This document shows positions 51,817 through 60,500 of a stretch of DNA of 64,000 nucleotides, one piece after another. The notes beneath the pieces are model-generated. The model had not been told where the DNA came from. It ran no database searches and was given only the letters and a program-made list of their open reading frames with translations. Position numbers and translations under genes: made by a program. Source of the stretch: Fimenecus sp045613685 (GTDB lineage Bacteria > Bacillota > Clostridia > Oscillospirales > Acutalibacteraceae); assembly GCA_045613685.1 (NCBI GenBank), contig JAZLBL010000014.1, positions 13,549 through 77,548 on the forward strand, read 5' to 3'. The first letter of the stretch is position 1. Every line of letters begins with the position of its first letter.

Positions 51817-52411
51817 ATTATTTGACATTGATTTTGAAATAACTTTTTTGTTTACCGCACTAGTTGCTTTTGTTATAGCGATGAACTCACCATTCAATGT
51901 CATAATAACGATTATGTCTTCATTATTTCACGAAACGGGGCATCTTATTATGATGTGTTCTTTGAACAATCATCCCCAATGCGTCCGATTTGAAATAACC
52001 GGGATGAATATCAAAAGACAACCCAGCATAAAAATCAGCACAAAAAATGAAATCTTTATAGCACTTGGCGGACCACTTGCAAATGCCATTATTTTGTTTG
52101 TATCTTGCGTAGTACTTTGCATTGTTCAAAGTGAAAAGATATTCACCATAGCCTGTGTAAATTTAATACTTATGACATTTAATTTGCTTCCTGTCAAAAA
52201 ACTCGATGGGGGAATGGCACTGTATTTTTTATTATCAAAAAAATTGAATACCGACATTTGCTCAAAAGTTTTAAAAACCACATCAACCATATTTATAATG
52301 CTGATTTATATCTGGGGTATTTATGTTTTTGTTTTGACAAATTACAATATAAGCGCATTAATTATTGCAATTTTCCTTACTCTTTCAATGTTCTCCGATA
52401 ATGAATATTGA
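51806..52411 (+). CDS. spoIVFB: SpoIVFB-like M50 intramembrane metalloprotease
   Basis: 201 residues, five to six membrane helices. Zinc site H42-E-T-G-H46 in a membrane helix and the third ligand in N126-L-L-P-V-K-K-L-D134-G-G, the S2P/M50 pattern. Size and the M23 neighbour fit SpoIVFB, which cuts pro-sigma-K in the mother cell; sigK is in this window. The CBS domain of the Bacillus protein is absent. No own binding site is obvious, so it is likely coupled to the upstream gene. Confidence 0.78.
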   Translation: MKFKLFDIDFEITFLFTALVAFVIAMNSPFNVIITIMSSLFHETGHLIMMCSLNNHPQCVRFEITGMNIKRQPSIKISTKNEIFIALGGPLANAIILFVSCVVLCIVQSEKIFTIACVNLILMTFNLLPVKKLDGGMALYFLLSKKLNTDICSKVLKTTSTIFIMLIYIWGIYVFVLTNYNISALIIAIFLTLSMFSDNEY

Positions 52412-52436
52412 AATAAAAACAAATTTGTTGTAAAAT
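52408..52436 (+). promoter_or_regulatory. promoter of the radical SAM gene pair
   Basis: TTGAAA (52408-52413), 17-nt spacer, TAAAAT (52431-52436); it overlaps the last 4 nt of the SpoIVFB-like gene. Confidence 0.7.
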
Positions 52437-52465
52437 ATGTTGAATAATGTTTTGCGAGGTCAATT

Positions 52466-54310
52466 ATGGTAAAAAAAGAAGTTGAAAAATTACTCAAAAA
52501 AGTTCAGAAACCTGCACGATATACAGGTGGAGAGCTTAATAGTGTAGTTAAAGATAAAAACAATGTAAAACTTAGATATGCTTTTTGTTTTCCTGATAAT
52601 TACGAAATCGGTATGTCCCACCTTGGCATGAAGATTCTTTATAGCCTTGTGAATGACCGTGATGATGCTTGGTGTGAACGTGTTTTTGCACCTTGGGAAG
52701 ATATGGAAACACTTATGCGTGAAAATAGTGTTAAACTCTATGCGCTTGAAAGTGGAGATAGTCTTGACCAGTTTGACTTGGTTGGATTTACATTACAATA
52801 TGAATTAAGTTATACCAATGTACTCAATATGCTTGAGCTTGGTGGAATTCCTGTACTCAAAAAAGACAGAACTAACCTTACACCAATCGTTATTGCGGGT
52901 GGACCTTGTGTCTGCAACCCTGAACCAATGGTAGATTTCATTGATATCTTCTTGCCTGGTGAAGGTGAAGAAGTGACAAACAACCTTATTGATTTGCTTA
53001 TTGAGCATAAAGAAAAAGGTTCAACAAGACTCGAATTTTTGCGTGAAGCAGCAAAAATTGAAGGTGTATATGTGCCTGAATTCTATAATGTAAATTATAA
53101 TGAAGACGGCACAATCAAATCAGTTGAAAACATTGAAACTGCATCACCGAAAGTGAAAAAGAGAATTATTTCTGACCTTGATAAAGCACATTATCCAAAA
53201 GATTTTGTAGTGCCACTTATTGATGTTGTTCAGGATAGAACAGTTGGCGAAGTTTTCCGTGGTTGCATCCGTGGTTGTCGCTTCTGTCAAGCTGGGTTTA
53301 TTTATAGACCAATTCGTGAAAAATCACCTGAAACCATCAATGAACAATGCAGAAGAATAAGTGATGCAACAGGCTATGACGAGATTTCACTTTGTTCACT
53401 TTCAACAAGTGACTATACAAATATCGAAAAACTTATTCCAATGCTTTTTGATTGGGCGTTGAAAGAAAATATCAATGTTTCACTTCCATCACTTCGTGTG
53501 GATAATTTCTCTGACGAACTTATGGAAGAACTTAAAAAAGTTCGTCGTAGTGGTCTTACATTTGCTCCAGAAGCAGGCACACAAAGACTTCGTGACGCTA
53601 TCAATAAAAATGTAACCGAAGAAGAAGTTTTAAGAACAGCACTTAAAGCCTTTGATGGTGGTTGGACAAGTGTTAAACTTTACTTTATGATGGGACTTCC
53701 AACAGAAACTCTTGATGACATCAAGGGCATCTGTGACCTAGCTCAAAAGGTTGTTGATACTTTCTATCGCAATCCTAATAAACCAAAAGGTAAGGGTGTT
53801 CAGGTTAGTGTCAGCTGTGCATCATTTGTTCCAAAACCATTTACACCTTTCCAATGGGAGCCACAAGATACTGCCGATATGCTTATTGAAAAGCAAAAGG
53901 TATTGCTTTCAAGCACAACAAGCAAAAAAATCTCAATCAGTTATCATCAGTCCGATACATCTGTGCTTGAGGGTGTTTTGGCTCGTGGTGACAGAAGACT
54001 TGGTGAAGTAATTTATAGGGCTTGGCAAAAAGGTTGTAAATTCGATAGTTGGGATGAATTCTTTGATTTCTCTAAATGGCGCGAAGCATTTAACGAATGT
54101 GAACTTACAACTGAGTTCTATGCTAACCGTCGCAGAGATTATGATGAGATTCTTCCTTGGGATATTATGGATTACGGTATCCGTAAAGATTTCCTTGTTG
54201 AAGAAAATAAAAAGGCACACGAGAGTGTAACAACACCTCATTGCAGAATTAAATGTTCAGCTTGTGGTGCAAATAAACTGAATGGGGGTAAATGTGATGC
54301 CAGAAGTTAA
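52466..54310 (+). CDS. TIGR03960-type B12-binding/radical SAM protein
   Basis: 614 residues. Radical SAM motif C267-I-R-G-C271-R-F-C274 after an N-terminal cobalamin-binding-like part (about 60-200). Members pair with the DUF2344 protein encoded next, and often lie near rplU/rpmA and ribonuclease G; the reaction is not known, though a role in RNA or translation is suspected. The last residues have a C-S-A-C-G-A and a final Cys. GAGGTC precedes ATG. Confidence 0.9.
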   Translation: MVKKEVEKLLKKVQKPARYTGGELNSVVKDKNNVKLRYAFCFPDNYEIGMSHLGMKILYSLVNDRDDAWCERVFAPWEDMETLMRENSVKLYALESGDSLDQFDLVGFTLQYELSYTNVLNMLELGGIPVLKKDRTNLTPIVIAGGPCVCNPEPMVDFIDIFLPGEGEEVTNNLIDLLIEHKEKGSTRLEFLREAAKIEGVYVPEFYNVNYNEDGTIKSVENIETASPKVKKRIISDLDKAHYPKDFVVPLIDVVQDRTVGEVFRGCIRGCRFCQAGFIYRPIREKSPETINEQCRRISDATGYDEISLCSLSTSDYTNIEKLIPMLFDWALKENINVSLPSLRVDNFSDELMEELKKVRRSGLTFAPEAGTQRLRDAINKNVTEEEVLRTALKAFDGGWTSVKLYFMMGLPTETLDDIKGICDLAQKVVDTFYRNPNKPKGKGVQVSVSCASFVPKPFTPFQWEPQDTADMLIEKQKVLLSSTTSKKISISYHQSDTSVLEGVLARGDRRLGEVIYRAWQKGCKFDSWDEFFDFSKWREAFNECELTTEFYANRRRDYDEILPWDIMDYGIRKDFLVEENKKAHESVTTPHCRIKCSACGANKLNGGKCDARS

Positions 54311-54980
54311 AAAATGGGCTATGGAAGTGCGAATGTCCTTCCAAAAAACAGGTATGGCAAAGTTTATCTCTCACCTTGATACAGTTCGTTGCATAACTCG
54401 TGCAATGAAGCGCGCAAATGTACCTGTGTGGTTTACTGAAGGGTTTAACCCTCACGCGTTCTTAACTTTCGCAATGCCACTTTCTTTAGGCTTTGAAAGC
54501 CTTTGCGAAACGGTTGACTTTCGTCTTATGGAAGAAGTCGATTTAACAGAGCTTGCAGAGAGACTGAACAATGCGTTGCCTGTTGATATAACTGTAAAAG
54601 AAATCTATGTTTATGAAACTTCTCCTAACGATATCCGTTGGGCTGAATATAAAATAATCTTTAATAATCCTGATAATTTGCTTTTGGAACAAGCCGAAAA
54701 CATTCTTTCAGCAGACGAAATTATGGTTCTCAAAAAAGCAAAACAAGGTAGAAAAAAGGTTGATAAAGAAGTTAATATAAAAGAACATATTAAGTCATTT
54801 GAATTAACAGAAGACAATGGTAAACTCGTTTTAAATACTGTACTTTCATCAGGTGCAAGCATCAATATAAATCCCATGCTTTTAATTGGTGCGTTAGTTA
54901 AAGATACTGAAACTGACGAGCAAGATGTTGATGTCATTAAAGTTCAATCTTATACAGAAAACATGGAAGAGTTTAAATAA
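54297..54980 (+). CDS. DUF2344 (TIGR03936) radical SAM-associated protein
   Basis: 227 residues. Opens with S-F-Q-K-T-G-M-A-K-F-I-S-H-L-D and contains E-G-F-N-P-H-A, the family marks. It overlaps the radical SAM gene by 14 nt and is its known genomic partner. ATG at 54297 follows GGGGGTAAATGTG; five more upstream codons are open. Confidence 0.9.
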   Translation: MPEVKKWAMEVRMSFQKTGMAKFISHLDTVRCITRAMKRANVPVWFTEGFNPHAFLTFAMPLSLGFESLCETVDFRLMEEVDLTELAERLNNALPVDITVKEIYVYETSPNDIRWAEYKIIFNNPDNLLLEQAENILSADEIMVLKKAKQGRKKVDKEVNIKEHIKSFELTEDNGKLVLNTVLSSGASININPMLLIGALVKDTETDEQDVDVIKVQSYTENMEEFK

Positions 54981-56140
54981 TGGCAACTTTGTTAGTAATT
55001 ATTATTTTTGCAACTTATATAGGTCTTGGAATACCTGATTCTTTATTCGGTACTGCTTGGCCTGCAATTTATACTGAATTTGATTTGCCTATCTCTTATT
55101 CAAATTTTGTTACAGGGATTATGTATATAGGCACAATTGTTTCAAGTCTTTTAAGTGCAAGACTCACTAAAAAGCTTGGAACACCATTGGTCGTGGCTTT
55201 CAGTACAGCTTTAACAGCCATTGCAATTCTTGGTTTTTCATTTTCAGATAATATATTTATGATGTGCCTTTGCACAATACCATTAGGTCTTGGCGCAGGT
55301 GGAATCGACAATGTGCTTAATACTTATGTTGCACTGAATTATAAGGCTACCCATGTGAATTTCTTACACTGTTCTTATGGAGTAGGCGTAACACTAAGCC
55401 CATTTTTAATGTCCTTAGCACTTAAAAATAGCAATAATTGGCAGGGTGGATATAGAACAATGTTCTTTTTCCAACTAGCCCTAACAATTATGTGCTTTTT
55501 ATCCTTACCAAATTGGAAAAAAGTTAAAGAACAAAAAGCACAAGAAGACGAAACACGAGTTGTGTCTATTCCTGAGCTTTTAAAAATTCCAATAGCTCGT
55601 GCAAGCCTTGTAATTTACTTTGGCTCTTGTGCAATTGAATCTGTTTGTCTTGCTTGGGGTAGTACATTTCTTGTTAATTCAAAGGGTTTAACACCTGAAA
55701 AGGGCGCAGAAATGATTACATTCTATTTTATAGGAATGACTTTAGGAAGATTTTTGTCAGGTGTGCTTGTAAATAAATTCTCACCTAAAGAGATTATTGT
55801 AGTAGGGGAGTCAATAAACCTAATCGCTATAATTCTCACATTTGCAGGAAATCCAAGTATCGCTGGTATAGGCTTGTTTCTTATAGGTCTTGGAAACGGA
55901 CCAATATTCCCGAACATGACTCACTTAACGCCAATACATATGGGACGCGATATCTCACAATCGTTTATAGGGCTTCAAGGCGCAATTTCATATATGAGCA
56001 TTTTGCTGTCACCAATTACTTTTGGATTACTTGCTCAATATATTTCAACAGATGTTTTTAGTTTATTCCAGATTATTGCCTTGATAGTCACAATGATTGC
56101 AACAGTTACAATGCTGAGATATTCAAAGAAAATATACTAA
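54980..56140 (+). CDS. MFS transporter
   Basis: 386 residues, 12 membrane helices, with G-L-G-I-P-D-S-L-F-G near 15 and R-L-T-K-K-L-G between helices 2 and 3. This group of MFS proteins includes sugar and drug carriers; the substrate is unknown. Its ATG shares one base with the stop of the previous gene (TAATG), so it is coupled to the radical SAM pair, an unusual neighbour for these two genes. Confidence 0.82.
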   Translation: MATLLVIIIFATYIGLGIPDSLFGTAWPAIYTEFDLPISYSNFVTGIMYIGTIVSSLLSARLTKKLGTPLVVAFSTALTAIAILGFSFSDNIFMMCLCTIPLGLGAGGIDNVLNTYVALNYKATHVNFLHCSYGVGVTLSPFLMSLALKNSNNWQGGYRTMFFFQLALTIMCFLSLPNWKKVKEQKAQEDETRVVSIPELLKIPIARASLVIYFGSCAIESVCLAWGSTFLVNSKGLTPEKGAEMITFYFIGMTLGRFLSGVLVNKFSPKEIIVVGESINLIAIILTFAGNPSIAGIGLFLIGLGNGPIFPNMTHLTPIHMGRDISQSFIGLQGAISYMSILLSPITFGLLAQYISTDVFSLFQIIALIVTMIATVTMLRYSKKIY

Positions 56141-56160
56141 AAACTTTTTCAAAAAAACTC

Positions 56161-56189
56161 TTGCATTTTCACTTGACTTGTGATATTAT
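56161..56189 (+). promoter_or_regulatory. promoter of rplS
   Basis: TTGCAT (56161-56166), 17-nt spacer, TATTAT (56184-56189). Confidence 0.75.
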
Positions 56190-56194
56190 ATTTG

Positions 56195-56293
56195 AGCATT
56201 TGCGGTAGTCCGCAGAAAAATAACTATTATCTCGGGTGGTCCTCTGCTGAACTTCGGTATGAACACTTGAAAAATTTTTATCGGAGGTTAGTT
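56195..56293 (+). promoter_or_regulatory. structured leader of rplS
   Basis: About 100 nt between the promoter and the L19 gene. A hairpin TGCGG-TAGT-CCGCA (56201-56214) stands near its 5' end, then a segment with CGGGTGG and CTTCGG. L19 leader motifs are known in Firmicutes, and this may be one; I cannot match it in detail. Confidence 0.45.
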
Positions 56294-56635
56294 ATGGACG
56301 CATTAAAAGTAATCGCTGAGGGTATGATTAAAGAAGAAAACCCAGCAATCAGAGTCGGTGACGTTGTTAAAGTACACGTTAAGATTCGTGAAGGCGAAAG
56401 AGAAAGAATTCAGGTATTCGAAGGAACAATCATTGCTCGCAAGGGCGCTGGCGTTTCTGAAACATTCACAGTTCGTCGTGTATCATACGGCGTTGGTGTT
56501 GAAAGAGTATTCCCTGTAAATTCACCAAACGTAGCAAAGGTAGAAACAGTTAGACGCGGTAAGGTTCGCAGAAGCAAACTCTACTATCTTCGTGACAGAG
56601 TTGGTAAGGCTGCTAAAGTTAAAGAGCAGATATAA
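56294..56635 (+). CDS. rplS: 50S ribosomal protein L19
   Basis: 113 residues. Contains F-x-G-T-I-I-A-R-K-G-A-G, F-T-V-R-R-V-S-Y-G-V-G-V-E-R and a final K-L-Y-Y-L-R-D-R block. ATG at 56294 after GGAGGTTAGTT; the frame is open for 38 more codons upstream through the leader, which is not coding. Terminated by a strong hairpin. Confidence 0.97.
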   Translation: MDALKVIAEGMIKEENPAIRVGDVVKVHVKIREGERERIQVFEGTIIARKGAGVSETFTVRRVSYGVGVERVFPVNSPNVAKVETVRRGKVRRSKLYYLRDRVGKAAKVKEQI

Positions 56636-56653
56636 TCTAATCGTCAAAACAAG

Positions 56654-56676
56654 GCAGAGGTTACCCTCTGCTTTTT
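56654..56676 (+). terminator. terminator of rplS
   Basis: GCAGAGG-TTAC-CCTCTGC followed by TTTTTGTTT. Confidence 0.92.
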
Positions 56677-56733
56677 GTTTATGATTTGTAACCACTTCTT
56701 AAATCTTGGTTACTTTGTTTCTACTGATATTGG

Positions 56734-56760
56734 TTGTAGGGGCGATTCACGAATCGCCCG
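56734..56760. repeat. GTAGGGG hairpin element
   Basis: TTGTAGGGGCGATTC and GAATCGCCCG: a perfect 9-bp inverted repeat (GGGCGATTC, 2 nt, GAATCGCCC). It has no T run and resembles 4368-4397. Short hairpins of this kind are scattered in many Clostridia genomes (from memory). It lies 27 nt before prmA. Confidence 0.55.
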
Positions 56761-56786
56761 AAAAAATATAGAAAAGAGAATAAACT

Positions 56787-57710
56787 ATGGACTGGACCGA
56801 AATTAAAATTAATATTGATGCAGAAAATATCGACCGTGCAGCCGACATTGCAAGTATGGCCGTGCCTTATGGCATTTATATTGAAGATTACAGAACACTT
56901 GAACAAGAAGCTTGGGAAATTGCAAATATCGATTTAATCGATGAAGACTTGCTTGCAAAAGACAGAACAAAAGGCTGTGTTCATATTTATATTTCACCAG
57001 AAGAGAATTATATGGAAGCAATTTCATTCTTGACTGAGAGATATAATAGTGAAAATATTTCTCACACAATTGAACATGCAGTTTGCAAAAACGAAGACTG
57101 GGAGAATAACTGGAAAGAATATTTCAAACCAATGAAAATTGGTGAAAAACTTCTTATTCGTCCACTCTGGATTGATGACTATGACGCAGAAGATAGAGCA
57201 GTGTTAAGCATTGAACCTGGGCTTGCATTTGGTAGTGGTGGACATCACACAACTCGTCTTTGCCTTGAAACACTTGAAAAGCATGTAAAAACAGGTGATA
57301 GCGTCCTTGACTGTGGTTGCGGAAGCGGTATTTTGTCAGTTGCATCTCTTTTGATGGGAGCCGATAACGCAACAGGTGTTGACATTGATAAACTTGCAGT
57401 TAAGACAGCTATTGAAAATGGTAAGGTAAATGGTTTCCAGGCACCAAAATACAACATTCTCAATGGTAACCTTGTTGATAAAGTAACAGGCACATTTGAT
57501 GTTGTTGTCGCAAACATTGTTGCTGATATTATCATCCTTTTCTCATCACAGGTTGGTGAATTTTTAAAGGATGATGGTGTTTTTATCACATCAGGTATCA
57601 TTGAACCTCGTGAAGCAGAAGTAACAAATGCATTCCTTGAAAACGGTTTTGAAATTATTGAACGCTATGAATCAAGTGGATGGCTCTGCTTTGTTTGTAA
57701 AAAGAAATAA
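56787..57710 (+). CDS. prmA: ribosomal protein L11 methyltransferase
   Basis: 307 residues. C-terminal SAM-binding fold with D-C-G-C-G-S-G-I-L-S near 172 and D-V-V-V-A-N-I near 233; the N-terminal domain recognises L11. It methylates L11, whose gene is at 14.9 kb. Its promoter is not clear; the hairpin element at 56734 lies just upstream. Confidence 0.95.
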   Translation: MDWTEIKINIDAENIDRAADIASMAVPYGIYIEDYRTLEQEAWEIANIDLIDEDLLAKDRTKGCVHIYISPEENYMEAISFLTERYNSENISHTIEHAVCKNEDWENNWKEYFKPMKIGEKLLIRPLWIDDYDAEDRAVLSIEPGLAFGSGGHHTTRLCLETLEKHVKTGDSVLDCGCGSGILSVASLLMGADNATGVDIDKLAVKTAIENGKVNGFQAPKYNILNGNLVDKVTGTFDVVVANIVADIIILFSSQVGEFLKDDGVFITSGIIEPREAEVTNAFLENGFEIIERYESSGWLCFVCKKK

Positions 57711-57714
57711 TGTT

Positions 57715-57743
57715 AATGGGACAAAATTTTTGTCCCATTTTTT
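57715..57743 (+). terminator. terminator of prmA
   Basis: AATGGGACAA, short loop, TTGTCCCATT followed by TTTT. Confidence 0.9.
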
Positions 57744-57754
57744 ATTAAAAACTA

Positions 57755-57783
57755 TTGACAAATTTTGTAAAATAATATATATT
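57755..57783 (+). promoter_or_regulatory. promoter of feoA-feoB
   Basis: TTGACA (57755-57760), 17-nt spacer, TATATT (57778-57783), directly before the operator array. Confidence 0.88.
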
Positions 57784-57791
57784 TATATAAG

Positions 57792-57853
57792 GTTAGCAGG
57801 TGCTAACTTTATATATTGCTAAATTGTTAGCAAACGCTAACAATATGCTAACA
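57792..57853 (+). promoter_or_regulatory. array of TTAGC palindromes, probable metal-regulator operators
   Basis: GTTAGCA-GG-TGCTAAC (57792-57807), TTGCTAA-ATTG-TTAGCAA (57816-57833) and ATTGTTAGC, 4 nt, GCTAACAAT (57823-57844) overlap or follow one another, with a further GCTAAC near 57847-57852. They lie between the -10 box and feoA. The TTAGC half-site suits a DtxR/IdeR- or MntR-like metal repressor, but the regulator itself is not in the window. Confidence 0.75.
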
Positions 57854-57903
57854 AACATAAGAACAACAAGTTGACCATAAAATTAAGAGAAGGAGAGTGT
57901 GCA

Positions 57904-58134
57904 ATGAAAACATTGAGAGATGTCAAAATCGGCAACAAAGCAAAAGTTATCAAAGTGCACGGTGAAGGTGCAATCAGACGACGCATTATGGATATGGGTA
58001 TCACAAAAGGTGTCGAGTTATATGTGAGAAAAGTGGCACCTTTGGGTGACCCTCTTGAAATATATGTGAGAGGATATGAACTCTCTTTAAGAAAAGCAGA
58101 TGCAGAAATGATTGAGGTTGAAGATATAAAATGA
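57904..58134 (+). CDS. feoA: ferrous iron transport protein FeoA
   Basis: 76 residues, SH3-like fold with R-R-R-I-M-D-M-G-I and a V-A-P-L-G-D-P block. It assists FeoB at the cytoplasmic face. ATG at 57904 after AAGGAGAG; the open frame extends 11 codons into the leader. It overlaps feoB by 4 nt. Confidence 0.93.
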   Translation: MKTLRDVKIGNKAKVIKVHGEGAIRRRIMDMGITKGVELYVRKVAPLGDPLEIYVRGYELSLRKADAEMIEVEDIK

Positions 58135-60245
58135 GTATTAAAATCGCACTTGCGGGTAATCCAAACTGTGGCAAAACAACACTATTTAACGCACTTACAG
58201 GTTCAAACCAGTTTGTTGGTAACTGGCCGGGTGTTACAGTTGAGAAAAAAGAAGGCAAACTTAAAAATTATGATGATGTTATAATCGTTGACTTGCCAGG
58301 TGTCTATTCATTATCACCATATACACTTGAAGAAGTTGTCGCGAGAAAGTTTCTTGTTGATGAGCGTCCTGATGCAATCATAAATCTTGTTGACGGAACA
58401 AATCTTGAAAGAAACCTTTATCTTACAACACAGCTTACAGAACTTGGAATTCCCGTTGTTGTTGCAATCAATATGATGGATGTTGTAACAAAACGTGGTG
58501 ATAAAATTGATATTGACCTTTTATCAAAGAAAATTGGTTGCAGAGTTGTTGAGATTTCAGCACTTAAAGAAACAGGTATTGACGAAGTTGTTGAGATTGC
58601 AATTAATATTGCAAAAACTGAACACAGAGCACCAATACATAGATATAGTGGCGCAGTTGAACACGCACTTGCTCACATTGAAGAAGCAACAATTCATAAT
58701 ATGAATACACCTCAACAGCGTTGGTATGCAGTTAAAATCTTTGAACGCGACCAACAGGTGCTCTCAACTTTGAACATTGATAAACAAGTTCTTAGTCATA
58801 TTGAAATGGATATAAAAATGACTGAAACAGAGCTTGATGATGACGCTGAAAGCATTATCATTAATGAGAGATATTTGTTTATTGAGTCAGTTGTTAAAGA
58901 ATGTTTCAAGAAAAAAAGACGAAATAATGTAACAACATCTGACAAAATTGACAAAATCGTTACAAATAGATTCTTAGCATTACCAATTTTTGCTGTTGTA
59001 ATGTTTTTAGTTTATTATGTGTCCGTTTCAACAGTCGGTACATGGGCAACAGACTGGGCAAATGATGGCGTATTTGGTGAAGGGTGGTCATTGTTCGGAT
59101 TATTCGTTCCAAGTATTCCGCAACTTGTTGAAGCATTACTTAATACATTGAATTGCGCTGATTGGTTGCAGAGCTTGATTCTTGATGGAATTGTTTCAGG
59201 CGTTGGCGCAGTATTAGGCTTTGTACCACAAATGATAGTTCTTTTCATATTCCTTGCTTTTCTTGAAGCATGTGGTTATATGTCAAGAGTTGCGTTTATG
59301 ATGGATAAACTTTTCAGAAAATTTGGACTTTCAGGTAAATCATTTATCCCAATGCTTATTGGCTCAGGTTGTAGTGTGCCGGGTATTATGGCATCTCGTA
59401 CAATCGAGAACGAGCGTGACAGACGAATGACCATTATCACAACATCATTTATTCCTTGTAGCGCAAAGCTTCCTGTTATCGCTCTTATTGCAGGTAATCT
59501 TTTCGGTGATGCGTGGTGGGTAGCACCAAGTGCATATTTTATAGGCGTAGCAGCAGTTGTTATATCGGGAATAATGCTCAAAAAGACAAAACTTTTCTCA
59601 GGCGATGTAGCACCATTTGTGCTTGAATTACCACTTTACCATATGCCAACATTACAGAACATAATGAGAAGTATGTGGGAGAGAGTAAGTTCATTTATAA
59701 AAAAAGCAGGAACAGTTATTCTTGTTTCATCAATTATTATCTGGCTTGGCTCATCTTTTGGTATGATGAACGGAAAATTTGCTTTCAATCTTGAAATGCC
59801 ACTCAGCAGTAGCGTTCTCGGTATGATTGGTAACACATTAAAAATCCTTTTTATCCCATTGGGATTTGGCACAGCTGAAACTGCAGTTGCAACAATTATG
59901 GGTCTTATTGCTAAAGAAGAAATTGTGTCTGTTCTTGAAATTCTTAATTTTGATGGTTTAAACCAACTTTCAGGATATTCATTCCTTGTGTTTAATCTTC
60001 TCTGTGCGCCTTGCTTTGCTGCAGTTGGTGCAATTAAACGAGAAATGAATTCGCCAAAATGGACATTGTTTGCAATCGGATATCAGTGCACACTCGCATA
60101 TGCATCATCACTTATGATTTATCAATTTGGTAATCTCTTTATGGGTACACCAAATACTATTGGTTTATTGTGTGCAATTCTTGTGCTGATAGCAATAGTA
60201 TTTATGCTTATTAAACCCTTTAAAGAATACAAAAACAAAGGTTGA
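58131..60245 (+). CDS. feoB: ferrous iron transporter FeoB
   Basis: 704 residues. N-terminal GTPase with G-N-P-N-C-G-K-T-T (about 8-16), T of the G2 loop, D-L-P-G in G3 and N-M-M-D in G4; then membrane channel domain from about 280 with two gate regions. It imports Fe(II). ATGA overlap with feoA. Confidence 0.97.
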   Translation: MSIKIALAGNPNCGKTTLFNALTGSNQFVGNWPGVTVEKKEGKLKNYDDVIIVDLPGVYSLSPYTLEEVVARKFLVDERPDAIINLVDGTNLERNLYLTTQLTELGIPVVVAINMMDVVTKRGDKIDIDLLSKKIGCRVVEISALKETGIDEVVEIAINIAKTEHRAPIHRYSGAVEHALAHIEEATIHNMNTPQQRWYAVKIFERDQQVLSTLNIDKQVLSHIEMDIKMTETELDDDAESIIINERYLFIESVVKECFKKKRRNNVTTSDKIDKIVTNRFLALPIFAVVMFLVYYVSVSTVGTWATDWANDGVFGEGWSLFGLFVPSIPQLVEALLNTLNCADWLQSLILDGIVSGVGAVLGFVPQMIVLFIFLAFLEACGYMSRVAFMMDKLFRKFGLSGKSFIPMLIGSGCSVPGIMASRTIENERDRRMTIITTSFIPCSAKLPVIALIAGNLFGDAWWVAPSAYFIGVAAVVISGIMLKKTKLFSGDVAPFVLELPLYHMPTLQNIMRSMWERVSSFIKKAGTVILVSSIIIWLGSSFGMMNGKFAFNLEMPLSSSVLGMIGNTLKILFIPLGFGTAETAVATIMGLIAKEEIVSVLEILNFDGLNQLSGYSFLVFNLLCAPCFAAVGAIKREMNSPKWTLFAIGYQCTLAYASSLMIYQFGNLFMGTPNTIGLLCAILVLIAIVFMLIKPFKEYKNKG

Positions 60246-60250
60246 TATTT

Positions 60251-60418
60251 ATGCTTGAATTTTTAAGTGCAAATATAGGCACAATGATTGTTTTCGTTGT
60301 GTTAGCAATAATTGTCGGCACAATAATTTATAAAATGTATTGTGATAAAAAACAGGGCAAATCGTCTTGCGGTTGTAATTGTGCGAGTTGTCCCATGGCA
60401 AACGAATGCCACAAATAA
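60251..60418 (+). CDS. FeoB-associated Cys-rich membrane protein
   Basis: 55 residues. One membrane helix (about 9-28), then a Cys-rich tail: C40-G-C42-N-C44, C47 and C53. This is the pattern of the short protein that follows feoB in many Firmicutes. It is 5 nt after feoB. The tail may bind iron. No FeoC is seen. Confidence 0.88.
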   Translation: MLEFLSANIGTMIVFVVLAIIVGTIIYKMYCDKKQGKSSCGCNCASCPMANECHK

Positions 60419-60421
60419 TTT

Positions 60422-60449
60422 AAAGGACTACGATTTAGTAGTCCTTTTT
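60422..60449 (+). terminator. terminator of the feo operon
   Basis: AAAGGACTAC-GATTTA-GTAGTCCTTT with a continuing T run. Confidence 0.92.
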
Positions 60450-60451
60450 TG

Positions 60452-60480
60452 TTGAAATAAATATTGATTTGCAATATAAT
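60452..60480 (+). promoter_or_regulatory. promoter of the GH5 lipoprotein gene
   Basis: TTGAAA (60452-60457), 17-nt spacer, TATAAT (60475-60480), right after the feo terminator. Confidence 0.85.
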
Positions 60481-60500
60481 AAATGAAAAGGGGAGATTTT

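Noticed and set aside
56200..56293. T-box in the rplS leader because of GGGTGGTCC
   Set aside because: The T-box core needs GGGTGG-N-ACCGCG; the match ends early, no specifier stem is seen, and the gene encodes a ribosomal protein.
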